Positions 34,501 through 46,709 of a DNA stretch of 64,000 nt are shown here, in pieces. Source of the DNA: Oscheius tipulae (taxonomy: Eukaryota > Nematoda > Chromadorea > Rhabditida > Rhabditidae); the NCBI GenBank assembly GCA_037178975.1, contig JASJZH010000002.1:3782001-3846000 (forward strand), in the 5' to 3' direction. Numbering within the stretch: position 1 is the first letter of the stretch; the number at the start of each line of letters is the position of its first letter. Position numbers and translations under genes: made by a program. Below the pieces are notes generated by a model. It did no database searches and had not been told where the DNA came from. It saw only the letters and a program-made list of their open reading frames with translations.

Positions 34501-37181
34501 AGCAAGAGCCCTAGTCCGAGACCCGAAAATCCTTCTCCTTGATGAAGCTACTTCTGCTCTTGATGCTGAAAGTGAGAGAGTTGTTCAACAGGCGCTGGAA
34601 AATGTAAGATTTCTTCAACTTCTAATACACTAAATCAAAGGTCTCCAAAGAGAGAACCACTATCATAGTTGCTCATAGACTGTCAACTATCAAGAACGCT
34701 GATAAGATTATTGTTATGGAACATGGAAAAGTAAGCTTGAGAGGAGTGTATCTAATGAAAATTCAGATTGTGGAATGTGGAACTCACTCAAAGTTGATGA
34801 GTCTTGCCGGAACTTACAACAATCTCGTGACAAACCAGGTTTTCGAGGAAAAGGAACAAGAAATAGAATCTTTGCTCGAAGAAGTGATCACAGAAAGAAT
34901 AACGACACGGGCAGTAAGTTGATTCCAAACTTTGAAGGGTCAGTTCACAGGACAACGAACAAGCGGGAAATAACCATCAGGAGACTGGTGTCCTGGAAGA
35001 TCCAACGAAGAAGCGTCTGCTGAAAGAGATGGAGGAAGAAGGCGTTACTCAGGCATCTTTTTGGAGGATTCTAAGAGAAGCTCGCTCGGAATGGAAGACC
35101 TTATTGGTAGCGATGGCCGTAGTTCTTGCCGGAGGTTTTGTACAGCCTGGATACGCTTTCATCTTCACCGAAGTTATCAGGGTGAGCTTGCTGAGATTGT
35201 CAGTGTTGCTCCCGTACTGTCTCAAAGGCAAAGTTACACATGTACGATCTCGCGAGATTACATCGCTCAGCAACTTTTGAACTTGAATGGAGACTAACAG
35301 CTTCCAGGCATTTTCCGGCCCAAAAGAGGAGATCCTCGAACATGGACACTTCCTCTCGTTCTGCTATCTGTTCCTTGGAGCTTTCTATGCCGTCATCTTG
35401 GCCGCTGAGGTAAGTAACATGTGTCATTCTGAACATACTCTTTACAGTACTATATCCTTGGACGAGTCTCCGAGAGTTTCGGTCACACTCTTCGAATGAA
35501 GACCTACCGTAACATTATGAGACAGGACGCCGCCTTCTTCGACAAACCCAGCCATGCTCCTGGCCGATTACTGACTCGTCTGGCAACTGACACCGAAAAC
35601 ATCAAACCAGTAAGATCTTTTTTCTCACCCTTGAATCGTAATCAAGGCTCTCAATCTTCGTTTTGGAACTGTCCTCAGTTTCTGTGCTTCCAACCTGATT
35701 GCCACCTCCATAGGATTATATATTGGATGGCAAATGACTCTTTTGGCTCTACCTCTCTTCTCCCTCGGCTACTGCGGCATGTTCGCCCGGTTCCGATATC
35801 AAATGAGACGGAATATGCAGGATCAGAAGGACATGGAGGCCAGTGGAAAGGCATACTTTGTTTTTTTGCTATGTCAAGAAGCCAGTTCAGATAGCCACGG
35901 AGGCTATTCAAAACTTCAAAACGGTCCAGTCTCTCAACTTCCAAGACGCAGCTTATGAAAAGTTCTGCATAAAATTGGAACGACCACTCCTGAAGTCAAG
36001 GATCAAGTGTGTAGTCCAGGTTGGTATAATATCGTCCTACGCAACTGACTTCGTAGGGAGTGTCTGATGGAGCCATCCTTGCAATTGACTACTTCGTCTA
36101 CGCGTTCTGTTTCCGCTGGGGACTCTACCTCATCTACCACAAGTACATGGACGCTCATTCCATGCTGCAGGCTCTGATTCTTACTGGATGGTGTTCTCTT
36201 ACTCTTGGAGCCTTGGTCAGCTACCTTCCAGACTTCGCCAAAGCAAAAATGGCCGCTGCCCTGATGTTCAAGTTGATGGACGAGGTACCAAGTGTTGATG
36301 GAATGAGTGAGAGCGGATCGAGACCAGAGATTGAAGGGAACATCAAGGTACGAACTGAGTGAGAGAGCAGAAGTTCGTTCAGATTCACGACATTCACTTC
36401 CGATACCCAGAAAGAAGAGACGCCGAGGTTTTGAAAGGCGTATCGCTGGAGCTGAAAAAGGGTGAAACCGTCGCTTTGGTCGGAGCCAGCGGATGTGGGA
36501 AGAGTACGGTGGTCTCATTGTTAGAAAGGCTCTACAATCTTGATCAGGGAAAGATTGTAGGTTGTACGTAATTACAAAAAACCCAAAGTTTAGACCTTCG
36601 ATGAAAATGTTCTGTCATCGATGAATCCAAAATATGTGAGAGAACACCTCTCGATTGTATCCCAAGAACCGGTTCTATTCGATCTGAGTGTCAAGTAAGA
36701 TTTTTCCAAAGGGGTTGATACAACCTCATTCAGGGAGAACATTCTGTACGGCTTACCCGAAGGATCTGTCAGTCACATGGCCATGATTGAGGCAGCTAAG
36801 ATGGCAAACATCCACGACTTTGTCAGCTGTCTTCCGGAAGGATACAGTACCAGAGTCACCGGAAGTAAACTATCGGGAGGTCAGAAGCAGAGGATAGCCA
36901 TAGCCCGAGCTCTGATCAGAGAACCGAAGATTCTTATCCTGGACGAGGCTACTTCTGCACTAGACACGGAGTCGGAAAAACATGTCCAATTGGCCTTGGA
37001 TCAGGCAAAGACAGGCCGGTCTTGTTTGGTTATCGCCCATCGACTCTCAACTATTCGGAACGCCCATCAGATTGTTGTAATGGCAGCGGGAACCATCTTA
37101 GAGAAGGGTACACACGAAGAGCTTCTTCAGAAGAAGGGAGTCTACTACAACCTCGTCCAGAAGCAAACCCAATTCTCATGA
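31580..37181 (+). CDS. P-glycoprotein 3 (ABCB full transporter, shortened X-loop in NBD2)
   Basis: Third tandem P-glycoprotein. The start is [23 protein letters not shown]1 begins [23 protein letters not shown]1: Walker [10 protein letters not shown] at 33165-33191, a 957-nt intron (33237-34193), Q-loop with FQEPALFD (SQEP in the other copies), LSGGQ near 34472, Walker B. The acidic linker has KEMEEEG. TMD2 covers about 35080-36260. NBD2: Walker [10 protein letters not shown] at 36482-36508, [10 protein letters not shown], then [13 protein letters not shown] where copies 1 and 2 have [12 protein letters not shown], two residues shorter. Walker B and HRLSTIRN are intact; the end is VQKQTQFS. 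One TMD2 intron (35851-35890) is GC-AG. Copy 4 starts 106 nt downstream, so the pair may be co-transcribed. Confidence 0.9.
33237..34193 (+). other. Unusually long 957-nt intron in P-glycoprotein 3
   Basis: The donor is gtaagt after the NBD1 Walker A exon; the acceptor is caatcag before IVIDGRKCE. Most introns of this gene are under 45 nt, so this intron is some 25 times longer. It has no long reading frame and contains an imperfect inverted repeat at 33621-34094. Confidence 0.85.
33621..34094. repeat. Imperfect terminal inverted repeat pair in the long intron
   Basis: Left arm atatgggcatcattatagt and right arm, read in reverse complement, atatgggcatcagtatact match at 17 of 19 positions. They enclose about 475 nt and could be the ends of a small non-autonomous transposon. 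I found no convincing target-site duplication. Confidence 0.45.
35851..35890 (+). other. GC-AG intron in P-glycoprotein 3
   Basis: Frame and homology require the join after GGAAAG and before ATAGCCACGGAGGC (residues SGK then IATEAIQNF). The donor therefore reads gcatac, not gt; length 40 nt, acceptor gttcag. The same position in copy 2 has a GT donor. Confidence 0.75.
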
Positions 37182-37287
37182 AATGCTACCCTATCGTTGT
37201 TTGCATATGCTCTTTTCGACCCTTATCGATCCTACCTGTTCTCTGTTCTTTTGTTTGGCCAACCTTCGGAACAAACTCCCCTTTCGA

Positions 37288-40200
37288 ATGGCTTCGTCGA
37301 GTCAAAAGTGGTTTCCAATGTTCCAAATTGTACGATTTCCCAGTAATAAAAGTCTTCGACTGCTCCAATTCACATCAAAATCTGATAAACTACTGATTTT
37401 TTTTGGCTGCTTGGCCGCAGTCATTTCCGGCTTGAGCAAGCCTCTGCAGGGCCTCGTAACGGTTCATTATTTTTGTTCTGTGGAGGCTTATTGTTTCAGA
37501 CGAACATTTCCAATGCTTTTATTCACTACACACAGTCGGATATAACTTGCAATCAGACGCTTGGTTACGATCAGTTGTATGCTGAAGTCACGTATCATTG
37601 TTTCCTGTGGTTTCTGTTGGCAACTGGGACTTTTGCAGCCTGTTTTCTACAGGTAAACAGAACCAGTCGGTTTCAAAAAAGACTTCTTCAGACCTATCTG
37701 CTCCAGCTAGCCGGTGAAAATCTCTCGAATCGTCTTCAGAAAGCCTACTTGAAGTCACTGCTCAATCAGGATGTCTCTTGGTTCGATTGTCAGAAGACTG
37801 GCAGCTTGATCACTGAAATGATTAGGTGTCTTTTCACTCTTTGGTAGTCTCAGAAAAGTGTTAAGGAATCTGGACCGTGTAAAAGAAGGAACAGGTCCCC
37901 ACATTGGACACACTATTCACAATTTCGTCCAGTTGGCTGGCAGCTTTTTCGTCTGTATGTTTTTTGACTGGAGACTCGGACAGATAGCCACTTGCTTGAT
38001 ACCGCTGATAACAATCTACGCTAAGATTCAGCAGGAATTGAGTGGATTCACTTGATGAAGAGATGACAGAATTCAGAGACTAGCAGAATATGAGAGAGCC
38101 AGTCAACAGGCAAACCGAAAGGCAGGAGAAGTAGCTGAGCAGGCCTTGTCTGGAATTAGAACTGTCATGTACTTCAATGGTCAGGAGCAGGAATGTCAGA
38201 GGTAATTTTTTTTTGTCTAAAATCTGTCCTTAGGTACCAAAAACAACTGGACAAGAGATCCTCCTCAGGCATACGACTAGGTTTTCTGGAAGGATCCTTC
38301 TCCGCTTTCAACAACTTTTGTATTTTTACTTCGTGTGCTCTGACAGTTCTGTATGGAAGTTATTGTGTCTATGAGAGACGAGTGGAGGGAGGAGTCATTG
38401 TCATGGTAGGAATTCTGTTTACAGAAATGTAACCTTTCGAGATCTTCCTCCAAATCAGGATCTCACTGGTTCAGATGAACAGACTCGTCCAGTTTACAGG
38501 GAAGTATACCAAAGCTCTCGTTGCTGCCGATTGGCTATTTACAATTATCGACAAGGTTTTCTTCTCTTTTCCAACTCTAGATTGTCTTTAGAAACCAGAA
38601 GTTGAGCTTCCTAGCGAGCACAGTCGATTTCCAAAGATTTCCGCGAGTATCGATGTCAAGAACGTTGACTTTTCATATCCATCTCGTACTGATGTAACAG
38701 TGCTGCACGTGAGGTTCTCCTGGTTGGAACTTACTGAACAGTTTCAGAATTTCTCCTTGTCTGTGGAAGCAGGTCAAGTGGTAGCTATTGTAGGAGCTAG
38801 TGGCTCGGGGAAGAGTACTATAGTTCAACTATTAACAAAACTCTACGATGTAGAGATAGGAGAGGTTCGTTTGTCTTGTCACCTGACTTTTTACAAGTCT
38901 GATGCCTGCATTCAGACTATAGGCATTGCGGCCATCGTTTTTCAGGTATTGTTTGATAATGTTAACATCAAAGAGATCGATCTTAACTATCTACGTCAGG
39001 AAATTGGAGTAGTATCTCAAGAGCCAATTCTCTTCAACACCACCATTGAAGAGAATATTCGCTTTGGAAACGAGAAAGTTACCGAGAAGCATATTTGGGA
39101 AGCACTGAAGGAAGTCAATGCCGAAGACTTTGTCAAAGAACTACCGCAGGTTTATCTTTTGGGAACAGCTTTAATCTGGTTCAGGGTCTAAAAACTCCGG
39201 TTGGAGATCGAGGATCACAGTTGTCCGGTGGTCAGAAACAAAGAATAGCCATTGCGAGAGTACTGGTCCGAAATCCAAAGATTTTTTTACTCGATGAAGC
39301 GACGTCCGCTTTGGACGTGGAGAGTGAAGGAATTGTTCAGGAGGCACTCCATAGAGTAGGCTTTTGAAAATCGCCAATTCGAAATATTCCAGGCCTCCAA
39401 AGGTCGAACAACCGTGGTCGTCTCTCATCGTCTATCTACCGTTCGAAAGGCGGACAAGATTGTGGTTATGCAAAGAGGACAAGTAGGTTTACTTTAGCCT
39501 TGTTCTGATACCGAAAACTAGATAGTCGAGACAGGAACTCATGAGACTCTCTTTCAAGCCAAGGGAGTGTACTTCAACTTGGTCAGTTCTCAAATCCTGA
39601 AGGAGAAAGAAACTGTTGGAAGGCAAAGGGAAACACGTCTGACGAGTAAAGATGAAGAGATGAAACATGTCCCGGCCATGAAAGAAGAGAGGAAAAAAAA
39701 CAAAGAGCCACTATTCTGGAGGCTGTTGCAAGAACTTGGTCCCGATAAGAAGCTTCTACTCATCTGTATTCTCATATCAATGCTTCGAGGTGCCGCCCAG
39801 CCAGCCGGCTTTTACGTCTTCGGAGAGCTGATCAGTGTAAGGATATGGAAAATAATAAAATAGGAATAATTCAGATCTATTCTGGTCCCAAAGAAGAAAT
39901 TCTGGACAAGGGAATCATGTTTGGGCTATTCTACTTGTGCTTGGCCTTTTTCCAAGCAACCGTCCAGTATCTTCAGCTAGGATACTTTACTGTGGTCGCC
40001 AACAGAGTTGCTAACCGTCTTCACTCTAAAACTTACCGTAATCTGATGAGACAAGACGGTACTTTCTATGATCGGGAAGCGAACTCTCCACAACGACTCT
40101 TGACTAGACTGGCAACGGATGTAGAGCGAATCCAGCCAGTCATCAATTCCAAAATAGGGAAGCTTTTTCAAGAGATTTGCACTGACCTTGTTGGGTATTC

Positions 40201-42259
40201 CATGGGAATCTATTACTGCTGGCAAATTGCCATCTTGGTAAGAAAGCGTACAGAAACTGGTTGTATTTTCAGTCGATACCCTTGTTTCCTCTGGCCGTAC
40301 TTTGCACTACCTGGAGGACATTCATCCTGGCCAAGAAGCTCAAAGAGAATGAGAAGGAGCAAGAAAAGTGCGGTCAGCTAGCAATGGAAGCCGTCAGTCA
40401 AATCAAAACTGTCAAACTTCTCAATCTGCAACGTCCTTTCTATGACAAGTTTTGCGATTTGATGGAAGGAACGAGACAGTTTCACAAAGAGATCATCTTC
40501 ACCCAGGTACCCACCAACCATTTTTATTAAAGCGAGTGTCCGGACCTTTTTTCGACCATGAGTTCTGATATAGGCATTGTAGAGAAAAATTCGCTGATTA
40601 CGGAGGTGTACTTCTTTTTTTTTTATCATCGATTATCACCGAAATATAAGCCCGCAAAGTTGCAACTCCAAAACAAAAGTTACCATTTGCCGAGAAGCTT
40701 TCTCGGCAGTATTTGTCAGCCTTGTCTCGACAAGCCACGCGTTTTTTTGGCAAGTCAAGGGTAGTTCCAGAAAAAAGAAGAATGCTCAGTCAAACTTGTA
40801 GCTTCTAGTAGCACGTTGCTCCTTTGTTTCGGGACGAATACTCGAAATAGAAGTTGAATGCATCCCAATTGCTTCTGTAACAAATCTACGCTAGTTTAGG
40901 ACATTCAGTAATCTTCCCCACGGTATGCACTGCCTAGACTAGAGTTTTGCACCCAAAATAGTTCCCAAAGTTACTCTTATGGAATGAGGTTGTCTCGTTT
41001 TCACTGGTCGAATAAATTGCAGAAACTGAAAGCCAATGCAATCTCGACTTGCTACGACTTGTCAAATCACCTGCATTTTAACTTTTGCGAACTAGAGAAG
41101 GGTCCGGACACTCGCTTTAACTGCATCACAGAGCTGCTCCCAAGGAATCCTGATCTCGATCCACTACTACCTCTACGCCTTCCTGTACTTGGTCGGTCTT
41201 TTCCTCATCCGCTACACCAATGTCGATGCTCAACTCTTCATCAAATCGATGTATCTGATCGGCTGGGGCTCCGGGAGTCTGGCCACATGGCTCCACTACC
41301 AGCCTAACATTCTCAGAGCTACGGCAGCAGCAGAACATGTCTTCGAGATGATCGACGAGGAGCCAGGGATAGATTCAATTAGTTCAGAGGGGACCAGACC
41401 CGATATCAAAGGCGATGTCACTGTAAGTACTGTGGGTAAACTCAAAGATAATTGAATAACTTCAGATCAAAATTGGAAGATTCTCTTATCCAGAACGCAA
41501 AGAAGTGGAAGTTTTGAAAGGAGTTTCTATGAGTTTGAGACCGGAAGAAACTGTGGCTCTTGTTGGAGCAAGTGGCTGTGGAAAGTCGACTATTGTGTCT
41601 CTCCTGGAACGACTATACGATCCTCAAAATGGGTCCATCGTATGTTTCAAAAGTATGAGAGGTTAACTGTTCCCAGCAAATCGATGGAAATAACATTAGT
41701 TCGATCAATATCAGCCACCTCCGATCCCAAATGTCTATTGTATCACAAGAGCCTGTCCTCTTTGACATGTCCATTAGGTTTGGTTTCTTCCGGACAGACA
41801 GAGTAACAATTCAGGGACAACATAACCTTTGGTCTACCTCTTCATTCTGTCAGTGAAGATGTGCTGTTCCGAGCGGCTAAGAATGCCAAAATTCACGATT
41901 TCATCGTGTCTCTTCCAAACGGTTACAACACCCAGGTCAGAGGATCTCAGCTATCGGGAGGTCAGAAGCAGAGGATAGCCATAGCCCGAGCTCTGATCAG
42001 AGAACCGAAGATTTTCATCCTGGACGAGGCTACTTCTGCACTAGACACAGAGTCGGAAAAACATGTCCAATTGGCCTTGGATCAGGCAAAGACAGGCCGG
42101 TCTTGTCTGGTTATTGCCCATCGACTCTCGACCATTCGGAACGCCCATCAGATTGTTGTAATGGCAGCGGGAACCATCTTAGAGAAGGGTACACACGAAG
42201 AGCTTCTTCAGAAGAAGGGAGTCTACTACAACCTCGTCGAAAAACAAAAGGAAGTTTAA
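37288..42259 (+). CDS. P-glycoprotein 4 (ABCB full transporter, shortened X-loop in NBD2)
   Basis: Fourth tandem P-glycoprotein. The likely start [17 protein letters not shown] reads without an intron into [20 protein letters not shown] (TMD1). NBD1: Walker [10 protein letters not shown] at 38793-38819, [15 protein letters not shown] near 39222, Walker [13 protein letters not shown]. Linker rich in K and E; TMD2 from about 39720, interrupted by a 625-nt intron (40507-41131) that carries a TIR element, then [23 protein letters not shown]2: Walker [10 protein letters not shown] at 41565-41591, [10 protein letters not shown], then [13 protein letters not shown], two residues shorter than copies 1 and 2, Walker [21 protein letters not shown]. 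The 3' 288 nt are almost identical to copy 3. The end is KQKEV with AATAAA overlapping the stop. Confidence 0.9.
40531..41116. mobile_element. 586-bp TTAA-flanked terminal-inverted-repeat element (MITE-like)
   Basis: Perfect 16-bp terminal inverted repeats: agcgagtgtccggacc at 40531-40546 and its exact reverse complement at 41101-41116. Each end is flanked by TTAA (40527-40530 and 41117-41120), the target-site duplication of piggyBac-type elements. It has no transposase frame, so it is non-autonomous. It sits in a P-glycoprotein 4 intron: removing it and one TTAA leaves exactly 35 nt, the usual intron size here. Confidence 0.9.
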
Positions 42260-42263
42260 TAAA
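42258..42263 (+). promoter_or_regulatory. Poly(A) signal overlapping the stop codon of P-glycoprotein 4
   Basis: GTTTAATAAAAAC: AATAAA starts at the second base of the TAA stop. Confidence 0.65.
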
Positions 42264-42370
42264 AACAGCTTGAGCAAATGCAAAACATGAAACAAGACAA
42301 GTGATAGGGGCAGTAGAAGAGAGGAAGAGGGAAAAAGAGAGAGGGTGATTGGAAGAAAGACAAAGACCCG

Positions 42371-44628
<2,258 letters not shown>

Positions 44629-45693
44629 TGGTACAAACTACCACGAGAGGCGACGACGAATCTCTGCATATTGTTCCAGCAGCAATTAGGGACGACCTAT
44701 AAAACAGTTACAAGTTTCTAAAAACATCATCCAAGGAAGTGCGTCAATTTGGTCCTGGAGGATGTTAAGAAGCTCTGTGCCTTGACCATTCAAAAGAAGT
44801 ACCAAGGCCTTTCGGAGTCGTGGCCGAGCTACGTGCTCAAATTGACGATCTGAAGAAGATGATCAGTTTGCCGTCAGTCAACATCACTTCACCCACCAAG
44901 GCTCATCCTCTTCGAATCTACGACTATTGCTTCCTCGGAAACTACTCGGGTGGACAGTAGCATCTTGAAACGATCTGTCTGCTCTTCGCACTGATGACAC
45001 GCCCTCCGGACCGAGTTACGCTACTTCGAGTAGCCTTGGAATGGCGCAAAATGAACGTATCGTATGGACTGAAAGAGCTGCTCGTTATCGATTAGGCTAT
45101 TAGGAGGGAAAAGAGATTTGGGAGCAAATCAATGAGGTCTTCAACATCTTGCCACTGGCAGCCGTCTTCGGCTGTGCTGTTATGGCGGAATGGTCCCGAA
45201 TCCAGATGATGTGAAGGAGCTGACAGCCTACCGTTTTTGATGATGTTCGGTCGACCCAACTACACTACACAGATATTTTGGTATTTTGTCTTTTTCAGTC
45301 TAAAAAAAAACTGTTCAGATACTTTGATGACATCGAATCTGAAGCCGGCTACTATTACGGAGAGGAATCCATTCAGGACATCTACATTGCTTTCGGTTCT
45401 GATCATCAGTCACGTTCTTCCGACCGACTACGGCATTTTTGGAACTTTCTGTTGTTTCATCAGGCTCTGTGGAGCGACCGAGATCCACTGGATGGGATCG
45501 AACTGCTCCGCCATGGCCGAGTACTCTTCAGAGGAACGAACAGTTAACCATTTTCGTTATCGATCCAGACGAGAAACCAACAAAGGGAAGCACAGGAACG
45601 AAAGTCACGTCAGTGACAACGACCGGAACCACGACGACTACGGCAAATGACAGTCCCGAGACGAAGACGGCTCGAAAAGCCGCAAATAAATGA
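44629..45693 (+). pseudogene. PP1-type serine/threonine phosphatase pseudogene
   Basis: Translating the three plus frames gives successive PP1-like blocks in order: CVNLVLEDVKKLCALTIQKK; RIYDYCFLGN; HLETICLLFALMTRPP right after an in-frame TAG; EIWEQINEVFNILPLAAVFG; CYGGMVPNPDDVKELTAYR; and VLIISHVLPTDYGIFGTF. The blocks lie in different frames, with in-frame stops at several points. Metal-site motifs are lost: GDxHGQ reads like AELRAQ and GDYVDRG reads GNYSGGQ. No intron pattern explains the breaks, so this is a decayed copy, possibly from a retrotransposed or gene-family PP1. A Thr-rich tail (TSVTTTGTTTTTAND) ends at 45693 with AATAAA over the final codons. Confidence 0.82.
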
Positions 45694-46709
45694 AACAAAT
45701 CTAAAGATCAATAAAGATTTATACTTTGATTACTATCTTCCCCTTCATTGTCCCTAATGAGGGATCGTTCCCCAACAAAATGTGTCTGCTAACAGCATGG
45801 GACTTGACGAGAACCTTTGTGCCCTGTGGCAGGTTCCAATGTATTTTGCCGTGACCCAGTCGACCTTCACTTCCCGACCCGCCAGGGGTTCGTGTTTTCA
45901 GCGAATGATTATCATTTGCTTCGGAATCTTTAGCATTTTTTGATTTTGAAACTTTTTGTACTTTGTGATAGAATGAAAAAGGAACCTCATTGTATTAGAA
46001 GAAACTGAGCCGAAGTATAGAGCAAGAGGTTTTGACTAACACTTCTTTGAGAAAAACCGTTCAAATTTGTTCAGAGTTCGAGAGGTCAGTATAACAACGC
46101 GTGCTCCCAATGAACTCACCTACCCACAATAGTCATACCTGTCTCTATCAATTGATTTTTACACAATTCTTTTGCTTCTCACACTTCTTGTTACTCTGTC
46201 AAGCAGTCCTACTTCTGTTCTTATCACGAATAGTTGTCTTTTTATATATTTTCCTATTTCCTCACCCATTCCTCTCATCCTAAACTCTTCAGTAACTCTC
46301 ACTCTCTGCTTTCGAGACACGGTGTTGATCGGGTGGTCAAGTGGTAAATGTCCACGGTGTTGCCCACAGGACCCGAGTTCGATTCCTGCCGATGAAGGTG
46401 TCAAAACCAAATGTTTGGATGATTGTCAGTGATCACAAATTTCATCTTAGTCACTATCTCTGAGGCTCTTTTTTTTGTTTCCTGGGAATTCGAAGTTTTT
46501 AGGAAGAAGAGCAGTTGTAGCTATTAATCCTAGCTTTCAACATCAGAGAAAGTGATTATATCTGTAAACTGAACATCAGACTGACGGTTGTTTACGCGAA
46601 ATCAACGAATCACGCCTCTGTCACCTTTTACCCGCTTCCACACAGCGTTACATCCCAACAACACGTTTTCAGATCAGTCTTCCGTCATCTCAGAAAAGAT
46701 TAGTTCAAT
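45694..46709. other. Intergenic region with a tRNA-like sequence
   Basis: About 1 kb with no coding exon. It is pyrimidine-rich on the plus strand near 46140-46320 and contains a degenerate tRNA-like sequence at about 46328-46394. Confidence 0.45.
46328..46394 (+). repeat. tRNA-like sequence (tRNA pseudogene or SINE head)
   Basis: It has an A-box-like tggtcaagtgg (46334-46344) and a B-box-like agttcgattcc (46376-46386) at tRNA spacing. The ends atcgg and ccgat pair over 5 bp. The T stem and anticodon stem carry mismatches, so a working tRNA is unlikely. Confidence 0.5.
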
